From: Massilia sp. Root351
GTDB lineage: Bacteria; Pseudomonadota; Gammaproteobacteria; Burkholderiales; Burkholderiaceae_D
Direction: 5' to 3'
Assembly: GCF_001425045.1 (NCBI RefSeq)
Contig: NZ_LMDJ01000001.1
Location: 124,001-188,000 of the forward strand
Length of the DNA: 64,000 bases
The notes beneath the pieces are model-generated. The model saw nothing but the letters and a program-made list of their open reading frames with translations, ran no database searches and was not told where the DNA came from. A program made the position numbers and the translations under genes. Shown in pieces: positions 54,379 to 64,000 of the stretch; position 1 is the stretch's first letter; the number at the start of each line of letters is the position of its first letter.

Positions 54379-54744
54379 TCAGCGTACGTCCTCCGCCTTG
54401 AACAGCGGGTTGTAGATCAGGCCCAGCACGTTGCCGTAGGGGTCGTTCAGTTCGGCTACCCTGATGCCTTCGCCCACGTCCTGGATGGCGGAAAATACCG
54501 TGGCGCCCAGCGCGGTGATGCGGGCCACTTCGGCGTCGATGTCGTCCACGCCCCAGTAGACGCGGCTGCCGGACGGGCCGGGCGTGCCGTCCGGGAACAG
54601 CCCCAGCTCGAAGCCGCCGATGGCGAAGCCGATATAGAACGGCTGGTCGAAATAGGGGCCCACGCCGAACACGCTGGTGTACCAGGCCTTGCCTTGTTCC
54701 ATGTCCGGCACGGGGTACATGGCGGTGCGTAATCCTTTGATCAT
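54379..54744 (-). CDS. VOC-family (glyoxalase/bleomycin-resistance-like) protein
   Basis: A 121-residue single-module vicinal-oxygen-chelate protein: MIKGLRTAMYPVPDMEQGKA, then WYTSVFGVGPYFDQPFY, and the second half YWGVDDIDAEVARI and VAELNDPYGNVLGLIYNP with the late Glu/Asp region. The start at 54744 has AGGGAGAG 7 bases upstream; the same frame stays open far upstream through the AraC gene but only as a shadow. It is encoded just downstream of the AraC-type regulator (71 bases), which may control it. Substrate unknown. Confidence 0.88.
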   Translation of the reverse strand: MIKGLRTAMYPVPDMEQGKAWYTSVFGVGPYFDQPFYIGFAIGGFELGLFPDGTPGPSGSRVYWGVDDIDAEVARITALGATVFSAIQDVGEGIRVAELNDPYGNVLGLIYNPLFKAEDVR

Positions 54745-54815
54745 CTTGCTCTCCCTGGTTGAAATGATGGCTATCTTGCCACGCCGGGAGCGGCCGCGAT
54801 TGGAAAATTGGAAGG

Positions 54816-55658
54816 TCAGCGCAGGAAGTTTTCCGGGGCGCTGCCGGAGAATTCCTGGAAGTCGTGGATCAAGTGGGACTGGTCGAAGTAGCCGCAGTCC
54901 AGGGCCAGCCGGGCCCAGTCCGGGGCCGGGGCTTCGGCCAGGGCGCCGGTGGCGCGGCGAAAGCGGGCGATGCGGGCGTACATCTTGGGCGTCAGGCCCA
55001 CCTTGGCGCGGAACTGGGCGGCCAGGTGCTGGCGCGACACACCCAGTCCGTCGGCCAGTGTCTCGATGCGCAAGGCACCGCCGCTGCGCTCGATGGCGTC
55101 CAGCGCGGCGCCGACCAGCGGGCCGGCCGGTGACGGCGCGGACAGGCCGCCTGCCGATGGCCGGGCCGGGCGCGGGGGAATTGCTGCGGCCGCCTTGCCG
55201 CCAGCGGCGGCTTCCCGCAGCCGGGCCAGCAGGCTGCGCTCGATCAGCGCCAAGCGCTGGGTGTCGCTCAGCTCGCGGCCCCACAGGCTGTCGGCCAGCC
55301 GGTCGGCGCCGCTGCGGCCCCAGAGCTGGTCCAGGTCGCTGCGCCGGTCGGCCAGGTGGTGCAGCGGCAGCGCCGGGCCATGCGGCGGCGACAGGAATAT
55401 GCCTGCCGCGCCCGGCTTGAAGCGCACCGCCACGGTGCGCACCACCCGCTCGGAGGCCACATGGATGGCGCGTGTCATCATGCCGACGGCGAACGCCGGC
55501 GCGCCGGTATCCTGCCACAGGATGTCGATGCAGTTGTCCGGCAGCACCCGGTGCGAGGCCGCGCGGCCGTCCTGCGCCGGGCCGCCGGACGCGCTCGCCC
55601 ACAGGCACGCGACATACGGGCGCAAGACGGGGTGAGGCGGAAATTCCTTATAGTGCAT
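54816..55658 (-). CDS. AraC-family transcriptional regulator
   Basis: A 280-residue regulator. The C-terminal AraC DNA-binding domain holds two helix-turn-helix units: IETLADGLGVSRQHLAAQF and LALDCGYFDQSHLIHDFQEF, ending SGSAPENFLR. The N-terminus (FPPHPVLRPYVACLWA; LPDNCIDILWQ) matches the DUF6597-type sensory region of AraC proteins. An Ala/Pro-rich linker of about 40 residues separates the parts. Its probable target is the adjacent VOC gene. It is divergent from leuS. Confidence 0.9.
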   Translation of the reverse strand: MHYKEFPPHPVLRPYVACLWASASGGPAQDGRAASHRVLPDNCIDILWQDTGAPAFAVGMMTRAIHVASERVVRTVAVRFKPGAAGIFLSPPHGPALPLHHLADRRSDLDQLWGRSGADRLADSLWGRELSDTQRLALIERSLLARLREAAAGGKAAAAIPPRPARPSAGGLSAPSPAGPLVGAALDAIERSGGALRIETLADGLGVSRQHLAAQFRAKVGLTPKMYARIARFRRATGALAEAPAPDWARLALDCGYFDQSHLIHDFQEFSGSAPENFLR

Positions 55659-55663
55659 GCTGT

Positions 55664-55669
55664 TATAAT
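55664..55669 (+). promoter_or_regulatory. Candidate -10 element for leuS
   Basis: TATAAT lies 44 bases upstream of the leuS ATG, within the 55-base region between the divergent AraC gene and leuS. A matching -35 is not clear. Confidence 0.5.
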
Positions 55670-55671
55670 GA

Positions 55672-58365
<2,694 letters not shown>

Positions 58366-58367
58366 GC

Positions 58368-58952
58368 ATGCAGACCACCATCCATAACCTGAAACGCGGC
58401 GCCGGCGCGCTGCTGGTGGCGGCGGCGCTGGCCGGCTCGCTGTCGGCCTGCGGCTTCCACCTGCGCGGCTCGGGCGGCCACTACACGCTGCCGTTCCCGG
58501 CCATGTACGTCGGCCTGCCGGAATCGTCGCCGCTGGCGATCGATTTGAAGCGCAACATCCGCGTCAACGGCAACACGGTGGTGGTCTCCGATCCGGCCAA
58601 GGCCGACGGTGTGATCGAGGTGCTGACCGATCCGGAAAAGACCCGCACCAAGAGCATTCTGTCGCTGAACAACAATGGCCGCGTGCGTGAATACCTGCTG
58701 GCCTACACCATCGTGTTTCGCGTGCGCGACAAGCTTGGCAACGAGCTGCTGGCGCCCACCAGCATCAGCCTGAATCGTCCGATCACCTTCGACGAGACCC
58801 AGCTGCTGGCGAAGGAGCAGGAAGAGGCGTTGCTGTACAAGGACATGCAGACCGACCTGGTGCAGCAGATGATGCGCCGCATGGCCGCCATCAAGCCAGT
58901 GTCGCAGATGTCGATGGCGCCGGCCACGCCGGTTGCCGCGCCCAAGGAATAA
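58368..58952 (+). CDS. lptE: LPS-assembly lipoprotein LptE
   Basis: A 194-residue lipoprotein: signal peptide ending LAGSLSACGFHLRGSG, where CGFHLRG is the family hallmark. The conserved LAYTIVFRVRD and NRPITFDETQLLAKEQEEALLY segments follow. It plugs the LptD barrel (encoded at 29623). It begins 2 bases after leuS and precedes holA, the order leuS-lptE-holA seen in many proteobacteria. Confidence 0.94.
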   Translation: MQTTIHNLKRGAGALLVAAALAGSLSACGFHLRGSGGHYTLPFPAMYVGLPESSPLAIDLKRNIRVNGNTVVVSDPAKADGVIEVLTDPEKTRTKSILSLNNNGRVREYLLAYTIVFRVRDKLGNELLAPTSISLNRPITFDETQLLAKEQEEALLYKDMQTDLVQQMMRRMAAIKPVSQMSMAPATPVAAPKE

Positions 58953-58970
58953 ACGGATGCGGAACAACGT

Positions 58971-59987
58971 ATGCAACTGAGGCTGGACGCGCTGGACGGG
59001 CATTTGAGCAAGCCGCTGGCGCAGCTGTACGTCATCACCAGCGACGAGCATCTGCTGGCGCTGGAAGCGGCGGACAAGATCCGCCGCAGCGCGCGCGCGC
59101 AGGGTTATTCCGAGCGCGACGTGCTGACCGTCGAGCGCAGCTTCAAGTGGGGCGAGCTGCTGGCGGCGAACCAGGCGTTGTCCCTGTTCGGCGACAAGAA
59201 GCTGATCGAGCTGCGCATCCCGACCGGCAAGCCGGGCAAGGACGGCGGCGCGGCGCTGCAGAACTATGTGAAGGATCTGAGTCCGGACAACCTGACGCTG
59301 ATCACGCTGCCCAAGCTGGACTGGCAGACGCAGAAGGCGGCCTGGGTGGCCAGCCTGCAGCAGGCCGCCGTGTACATCGACATTCCGAATGTCGAACGCG
59401 CGCAGCTGCCGGGCTGGATCGGCAACCGCCTGGCTGCGCAAGGCCAGAGCGCGGACCGCCAGAGCATCGACTTCATCGCCGACCGCGTTGAAGGCAATTT
59501 GCTGGCGGCGCACCAGGAGATACAGAAACTGGGCCTGCTGCACGAAGCGGGCAAACTGACATACGAACAAGTGCATGACGCGGTGCTGAACGTGGCGCGC
59601 TATGACGTGTTCAAACTGAGTGAAGCGATGCTGTCCGGCGATCCCGCGCGGCTGGTGCGGATGCTCGAAGGCTTGAAAGGCGAAGGCGAAGCGCTGCCGC
59701 TGGTGCTGTGGGCGGTGTCGGAGGAAATCCGCACGCTGCTCAAGCTGAAGGCCGGTACGGCGCAGGGACGGCCGCTGGGCGCGCTGCTCAAGGAGTACCG
59801 CATCTGGGGCCCGAAAGAGCGCATGATGGAACCGGCGCTGCGGCGCGTGTCGCTGCCGCTGCTGGAGGCTGCGCTGCAGGAAGCGGCGCAAATCGATAAG
59901 ATGATCAAGGGCCTGCGCGCCAAGGCTTTCGCGGGCGACGCATGGGACGCAATGCTGCAGCTGGCGCTGAAGGTGGCGCGCGGCTGA
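58971..59987 (+). CDS. holA: DNA polymerase III subunit delta
   Basis: A 338-residue clamp-loader subunit. The N-terminus shows LYVITSDEHLLALEAADKIR, the delta-subunit equivalent of the P-loop region, then ERSFKWGELLAANQALSLFGDKKLIELRIP, IDFIADRVEGNLLAAHQEIQKL and the C-terminal LWAVSEEIRTLLKLK. It opens the beta sliding clamp. It is co-directional with lptE, 18 bases downstream. Confidence 0.95.
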   Translation: MQLRLDALDGHLSKPLAQLYVITSDEHLLALEAADKIRRSARAQGYSERDVLTVERSFKWGELLAANQALSLFGDKKLIELRIPTGKPGKDGGAALQNYVKDLSPDNLTLITLPKLDWQTQKAAWVASLQQAAVYIDIPNVERAQLPGWIGNRLAAQGQSADRQSIDFIADRVEGNLLAAHQEIQKLGLLHEAGKLTYEQVHDAVLNVARYDVFKLSEAMLSGDPARLVRMLEGLKGEGEALPLVLWAVSEEIRTLLKLKAGTAQGRPLGALLKEYRIWGPKERMMEPALRRVSLPLLEAALQEAAQIDKMIKGLRAKAFAGDAWDAMLQLALKVARG

Positions 59988-60062
59988 CAACCAACCGCAA
60001 CGGCCGGGATCGGACCCGATGGTCTGACCCCGGAACTTGCAGTGGTTTTCCGAGGGAATGTA

Positions 60063-61328
60063 ATGGACATCACGCAATACATGGAACAAGTGGGCCGCCA
60101 GGCGCGCGCTGCATCGCGCGCCATGGCCCGCGCCGACAGCGCGCAGCGCAATCGCGCGCTGCTGCTGATCGCCGACGCGATCGAACGCGACGCGGCCGCC
60201 CTGCGCGCCGCCAACCAGCTGGACCTAGACGCGGCCGCCGCCGCCGGCATGGCCCCGGCATTGCTGGACCGCCTGGCGCTGTCCGACAAGGCCATCGCCA
60301 CCATGGTGGAAGGCCTGCGCCAGATCGTGGCGCTGCCGGACCCCATCGGCGAGATCAGCGGCCTGAAATTCCGCCCGAGCGGCATCCAGGTGGGCCAGAT
60401 GCGCGTGCCGCTGGGCGTCATCGGCATCATCTACGAAGCCCGCCCGAACGTCACTGTGGACGCGGCCGGCCTGTGCATCAAGAGCGGCAACGCTACCATC
60501 CTGCGCGGCGGTTCGGAAGCGATCAATTGCAACCGCGCGCTGGCCAGGCTGGTGATGGAAGGCTTGCAGGGCGCCGGCCTGCCGAAAGACGGCGTGCAGG
60601 TGGTCGACACCACCGACCGCGCCGCCGTCGGCGCGCTGATCACCATGCCGCAGTATGTGGACGTGATCGTGCCGCGCGGTGGCAAGGGCCTGATCGCGCG
60701 CCTGATGAAGGAGTCCACCGTGCCGATGATCAAGCACCTGGACGGCATCTGCCACGTCTACATCGACGCCAAGGCCGACATGAAGAAGGCGCTGGACGTG
60801 GCCTTCAACGCCAAGTGCCAGCGCTACAGCCCGTGCAACACCATGGAAACGCTGCTGGTGGCGCGCGCCATCGCGCCGCAGGTGCTGCCGGAACTGGCCA
60901 GGCTGTACGCGGCCGAGCAGGTGGAGCTGCGCTGCGATCCGGAGTCGTACAAGATCCTGGAAGGCTACCCGCACCTGGCGCACGCCACCGAGGAGGACTG
61001 GGCCACCGAATACCTGGCGCCGATCCTCGCCGTGCGCGTGGTGGACGGCATCGAGCAGGCCATGGACCACATCAGCACCTGGTCGTCCAAGCACACCGAA
61101 TCGATCATCACCGAAGACTACAGCGACGCCATGCGCTTCCTGCGCGAAGTCGATTCGGCTTCGGTGATGGTGAACGCGTCCACCCGCTTCGCGGACGGCT
61201 TCGAGTACGGCCTGGGCGCCGAGATCGGCATCTCGAACGACAAGCTGCACGCGCGCGGCCCGGTCGGCCTGGAAGGCCTGACCTCGCTCAAATACGTGGT
61301 GTTCGGCCACGGCGAAGTACGGAAATAA
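60063..61328 (+). CDS. proA: Gamma-glutamyl phosphate reductase
   Basis: A 421-residue aldehyde-dehydrogenase-fold enzyme of proline synthesis. The catalytic Cys is C258 in [13 protein letters not shown]. The NADP-binding regions [19 protein letters not shown] and [12 protein letters not shown], and the C-terminal [20 protein letters not shown], are present. GAGGGA lies 6 bases before ATG 60063. holA precedes it by 75 bases. Confidence 0.97.
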   Translation: MDITQYMEQVGRQARAASRAMARADSAQRNRALLLIADAIERDAAALRAANQLDLDAAAAAGMAPALLDRLALSDKAIATMVEGLRQIVALPDPIGEISGLKFRPSGIQVGQMRVPLGVIGIIYEARPNVTVDAAGLCIKSGNATILRGGSEAINCNRALARLVMEGLQGAGLPKDGVQVVDTTDRAAVGALITMPQYVDVIVPRGGKGLIARLMKESTVPMIKHLDGICHVYIDAKADMKKALDVAFNAKCQRYSPCNTMETLLVARAIAPQVLPELARLYAAEQVELRCDPESYKILEGYPHLAHATEEDWATEYLAPILAVRVVDGIEQAMDHISTWSSKHTESIITEDYSDAMRFLREVDSASVMVNASTRFADGFEYGLGAEIGISNDKLHARGPVGLEGLTSLKYVVFGHGEVRK

Positions 61329-61336
61329 GGCGGCCT

Positions 61337-61765
61337 ATGCTCTGGGTAAAAGCGTTCCACATCCTGTTCGTCGTGTCCTGGTTCTCCGGGCTGTTCTACC
61401 TGCCGCGCATCTTCGTCAACCTGGCGCTGGAGAAGGAAAGCGTGAGCAAGGAGCGCCTGCTGCTGATGGCGCGCAAGCTGTACCGCTTCATGATGATGCT
61501 GTCGGTGCCGGCGGTGCTGCTGGGCGCGTGGCTGCTGTGGCTGCAGTACGGCGGCGGCGACAGCTTCAAGATGCCGGGCTGGATGCACGCCAAGCTGGCG
61601 CTGGTGATCCTGGCCATCGGCTATTCGCACGCCTGCGGCGCCATCCTGAAGAAATTCGAGCGCGGCGTGAATACCCGCAGCCACACGTGGTACCGCTGGT
61701 TCAATGAAGTGCCGGTGCTGCTGCTGCTGGCCATCGTCATCCTGGTTGTCGTCAAACCCTTCTAA
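61337..61765 (+). CDS. hemJ: HemJ/CopD-like membrane protein (putative protoporphyrinogen oxidase HemJ)
   Basis: A 142-residue protein with four hydrophobic helices. The N-terminus LWVKAFHILFVVSWFSGLFYLPRIF and the later WMHAKLALVILAIGYSHACG match the HemJ family; H8 of the first helix is the expected haem-ligand position. It would oxidise protoporphyrinogen IX in organisms lacking HemG/HemY; whether those exist here cannot be seen. It starts 8 bases after proA. Confidence 0.85.
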   Translation: MLWVKAFHILFVVSWFSGLFYLPRIFVNLALEKESVSKERLLLMARKLYRFMMMLSVPAVLLGAWLLWLQYGGGDSFKMPGWMHAKLALVILAIGYSHACGAILKKFERGVNTRSHTWYRWFNEVPVLLLLAIVILVVVKPF

Positions 61766-61776
61766 GAGAGAAGCGC

Positions 61777-62379
61777 ATGAGCAAAACCTGCCAATACTAC
61801 TTTGCCCCGCATTCGCCGTGGAGCTACCTGGGCCACGAGCGTTTCGTGGCGCTGGCCAAGGCGCACGGTGCGCAGATCGATATCCGTCCCTTCGATCTGG
61901 GCAAGGTGTTTGGCGTGTCCGGCGGCCTGCCGCTGGCCAAGCGCGCCCCGCAGCGCCAGGCTTACCGCCTGGTGGAGCTGGCGCGCTGGTCCACCTTCCT
62001 CGGCGTGCCGATGAACGTGCAGCCCAGGTTCTTCCCGGTGTCGCCGGATGCGGCGGCCAAACTGATCATCGCCGCGCGCCTGACGCACGGCGTGGACACG
62101 GCGCTGCAGCTGTCGGGCGCCATCATGCGCGGCCTGTGGGCCGAGGAGCGCAACATCGGCGACGAAGAGACGCTGGTGCAGATCGCGAACAGCTGCGGCC
62201 TGGATGGCCGCGCGCTGGTCAAATCGTCGGAGACGGCCAGCGTGCAGGCCGAGTACGACAAGAACACCGAGGAAGCCACCGCCGCCAATATATTCGGCTC
62301 GCCGTGGTACATCCTCGATGGTGAAAGTTTCTGGGGGCAGGACAGGCTCGATTTCCTCGAGCGCGCACTGGCCCCCTGA
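61777..62379 (+). CDS. 2-hydroxychromene-2-carboxylate isomerase (DsbA/GST-kappa family)
   Basis: A 200-residue thioredoxin-fold protein. The active-site segment is YYFAPHSPWSYLGHERF, with Ser in place of the redox Cys pair. IRPFDLGKVFGVSGGLPLAKR and GSPWYILDGESFWGQDRLDFLER are typical of the glutathione-dependent isomerase family from naphthalene-type pathways. No aromatic catabolic genes are adjacent, so its real substrate is open. A terminator follows. Confidence 0.88.
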   Translation: MSKTCQYYFAPHSPWSYLGHERFVALAKAHGAQIDIRPFDLGKVFGVSGGLPLAKRAPQRQAYRLVELARWSTFLGVPMNVQPRFFPVSPDAAAKLIIAARLTHGVDTALQLSGAIMRGLWAEERNIGDEETLVQIANSCGLDGRALVKSSETASVQAEYDKNTEEATAANIFGSPWYILDGESFWGQDRLDFLERALAP

Positions 62380-62386
62380 AGTACAT

Positions 62387-62414
62387 CGTTCCGCGCAGGC
62401 GGAACGTTTTTTTT
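62387..62414 (+). terminator. Rho-independent terminator
   Basis: A perfect 8-bp stem CGTTCCGC/GCGGAACG (62387-62394 with 62399-62406) with loop GCAG is followed by eight T (62407-62414). It lies 8 bases after the isomerase stop and ends the proA-hemJ-isomerase transcript. Confidence 0.92.
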
Positions 62415-62435
62415 AAACGGATAAAAGGTACCCCT

Positions 62436-63641
62436 ATGGCTTCCTATTTTTGCCCATGCCCGCGCGGCATGGAAGCGGCGCTGGCCGAAGAACTGACTGA
62501 AATCACGCAGCTGCCCGGCAGCACCCTGAAGGTGCACAACCAGGTGCCCGGCGGCGTGCATTGCTCCGGCGCGCTGGAAGACGCCTACCGCGTCAACCTG
62601 CATTCGCGCATCGCCTCGCGCGTGCTGATGCGCATGGCCGCCGGCGGCTACAAGAACGAGAACGACATCTACGACTTGACCCTGGCGCAGCCGTGGGAAG
62701 AATGGTTCGGCGTCGACCACACCATCCGCGTCGATGTGACGGCCGTGAAGTCGCCCTTGAAGAGCCTGGAATTCACCACGCTGAAGATCAAGGACGCGAT
62801 CTGCGACCGCTACCGCGACATGTACGGTTCGCGCCCGTCGGTGAACACGCGCGAACCGGACATGCGCATCGTCGGTTTCCTGGACGCGCACCAGTACATC
62901 GTCTACCTGGATACCTCGGGCGAAGCGCTGTTCAAGCGCGGCTGGCGCGACGAAACGGGCGACGCGCCGCTGCGCGAAAACCTGGCCGCCGGCCTGCTGC
63001 GCGTCTCCGGCTGGAAGCCGGGCACGCCGCTGTTCGATCCGATGTGCGGCTCCGGCACCATCCTGTGCGAAGCGGCGCAGATGGTGCAGGGCATTCCGCC
63101 CGGCGCGCGCCGCCGTTTCGCGTTCGAGAAGTTCCACGACTTCCAGCCTGCGGTCTGGGCCGACATGAAGAACGCCATCAAGCCTAACCCGCTGCCGTCC
63201 GAACCGACCATTTTCGGCTCCGACATTTCGGGCGACATGGTGGCCATGACGCGCCACAACCTGAAGTGCGCCGGCATCATGTTCGACATTCCGCTCAAGC
63301 AGATCGAGGCGCAGGAAGTGAAGGCGCCGACCGAGCAGCCGGGCATCCTGCTGACCAACCCGCCGTACGGCGAACGCATCGGCGTGCGCGGCGACAGTAG
63401 CCTGCCGGAAGACGAACTGGCGACCTCGTTCTACTCGGCCTTCGGCACCACGCTCAAGCAGCGCTTCGCCGGCTGGACCGCCTTCCTGTTCACTGCCGAC
63501 CTGGGCCTGCCCAAGCTGCTGCGGTTGAAGGAAGCGCGCAAGACGCCGTTCTTCAACGGCGCGCTGGAATGCCGTCTGTTCCGCTTCGACATGGTGGCCG
63601 GCTACAACCGCCGCGAAGAAGCCAAGCCGAAAGCACAATAA
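62436..63641 (+). CDS. THUMP-domain class I SAM-dependent RNA methyltransferase (RlmL N-half-like)
   Basis: A 401-residue protein. The N-terminal THUMP region (FCPCPRGMEAALAEEL; SRIASRVLMRMAAGGYKNEN) is followed by the Rossmann methyltransferase domain with LFDPMCGSGTILCEAA, GSDISGDMVAMTRHNLKCAG and the catalytic TNPPYGERIG. It corresponds to the N-terminal half of E. coli RlmL, which makes m2G2445 in 23S rRNA; the fused RlmK half is absent, as in many beta-proteobacteria. The target base is inferred from the family. Confidence 0.9.
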   Translation: MASYFCPCPRGMEAALAEELTEITQLPGSTLKVHNQVPGGVHCSGALEDAYRVNLHSRIASRVLMRMAAGGYKNENDIYDLTLAQPWEEWFGVDHTIRVDVTAVKSPLKSLEFTTLKIKDAICDRYRDMYGSRPSVNTREPDMRIVGFLDAHQYIVYLDTSGEALFKRGWRDETGDAPLRENLAAGLLRVSGWKPGTPLFDPMCGSGTILCEAAQMVQGIPPGARRRFAFEKFHDFQPAVWADMKNAIKPNPLPSEPTIFGSDISGDMVAMTRHNLKCAGIMFDIPLKQIEAQEVKAPTEQPGILLTNPPYGERIGVRGDSSLPEDELATSFYSAFGTTLKQRFAGWTAFLFTADLGLPKLLRLKEARKTPFFNGALECRLFRFDMVAGYNRREEAKPKAQ

Positions 63642-63698
63642 GCATTACCCGCCGCGCAGGTCCGGCGATGCCGGACCGGCGGCAGAACCGGACCTGAC

Positions 63699-64000
63699 AT
63701 GTTTCCTACGCCTCCCGCGAACCTCCCTCCCGATCCCGTCGCCGAGATCCCCCCGCCCGAACCGAGCCACGCCAAGCCGCTGAGCGCCTTCGCGCTGGCC
63801 ATCGTGCTGGCGTCGCTGTCGATGCTGGGACCGTTCTCGATCGACGCCTACCTGCCGGCCTTCCCGAATATCCAGGCTTCGCTGCACGCCACGCCGCTGG
63901 AAGTGCAGCAAACCCTCACCGCCTACATGCTGGCCTTCGCCGCCATGGTGCTGTGGCACGGCGCGCTGGCCGACGCCTTCGGGCGCCGCAACGTGGTGCT
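63699..64000 (+). CDS. MFS multidrug efflux transporter, Bcr/CflA-like (3' partial)
   Basis: About 100 residues are visible before the window ends. A Pro-rich cytoplasmic N-terminus (PPDPVAEIPPPEPSHAKP) leads into the first helix LASLSMLGPFSIDAYLPAFP, characteristic of Bcr/CflA exporters (the D in the first helix). Helix 2 follows, and then the MFS motif A start GALADAFGRRNVV. Substrate cannot be judged from this fragment. Confidence 0.85.
   Translation, partial: MFPTPPANLPPDPVAEIPPPEPSHAKPLSAFALAIVLASLSMLGPFSIDAYLPAFPNIQASLHATPLEVQQTLTAYMLAFAAMVLWHGALADAFGRRNVV

Noticed and set aside
54379..55608. Possible long fusion of the VOC protein with an upstream 290-residue N-terminal part
   Set aside because: The upstream part is Arg/Pro-rich and lies in a shifted frame of the AraC gene. 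The VOC gene has its own start at 54744 with a good ribosome binding site.
60021..60033. GGTCTGACCCCGG before proA, resembling part of the GGGGTCAG repeat family
   Set aside because: Only about ten bases match and there is no inverted partner; it may be a remnant but cannot be supported.
63659..63677. Hairpin GGTCCGGC-GAT-GCCGGACC between the methyltransferase and the MFS gene
   Set aside because: The stem is good but there is no T-run on either side, so a terminator call is not justified.

Overview
The window is very GC-rich, densely packed chromosomal DNA of a beta-proteobacterium. Two gene orders are familiar from beta-proteobacteria: amgK-murU-pepP-ubiH facing lptD-surA-pdxA-rsmA, and fur/bamE-dapB-exbB-exbD followed later by leuS-lptE-holA-proA. 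Together with the recurring GGGGTCAGGGTTAATT hairpins and the sux-type sucrose locus, they point to Oxalobacteraceae of the Massilia/Duganella type. This assignment is an inference from gene content, not a database result. No rRNA, tRNA or CRISPR array was seen.

Layout. 1-7889: a sucrose/amylosucrase utilisation cluster, with a LacI regulator (5' end cut off by the window), two LacI-type operators, a TonB-dependent receptor, amylosucrase, a PfkB fructokinase and an MFS sugar transporter. 7901-17190: an iron block, with bacterioferritin, a PiuC dioxygenase, a bfd-tonB operon, a feoAB operon ending in a Cys-rich membrane peptide, and a Fiu-like catecholate siderophore receptor. Fur-box-like sites sit at several promoters. 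A glutamate-synthase-like flavoprotein lies inside this block. 17284-24134: a GST, a FEN-like exonuclease, a degenerate receiver protein, nudJ-mnmA and the three-gene transhydrogenase pntAA-pntAB-pntB. 24182-29523 (minus strand): muropeptide recycling (amgK, murU), pepP, ubiH and a periplasmic-binding-like protein. 29623-35217: lptD-surA-pdxA-rsmA. 35460-38343: two tandem paralogous lipoproteins and a metallophosphoesterase. 38459-43370: a HAD phosphatase, hrcA, fur, bamE, dapB and exbB-exbD.

The accessory region lies between exbD and leuS (43373-55658). It holds a barstar-like gene, an orphan T6SS vgrG, an effector overlapping the vgrG stop, and five tandem paralogous immunity-like genes. 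The effector's C-terminus has the layout of a PD-(D/E)xK nuclease (E286, D349, E366-x-K368). The five following proteins look like DUF1910/DUF1911 (PoNi-type) immunity proteins. The array alternates two subtypes (A, A with an internal deletion, B with a late frameshift, A, B truncated) and appears to have grown by duplication of an A-B pair. The cargo is visibly poorer in GC than its surroundings. After it come map with a ParD-like gene preceded by three helically phased TATAT repeats, a VOC protein and an AraC-type regulator.

55714-64000 returns to core genes: leuS, lptE, holA, proA, hemJ, a DsbA-family isomerase, a THUMP rRNA methyltransferase and the start of a Bcr/CflA-type exporter that runs off the window.
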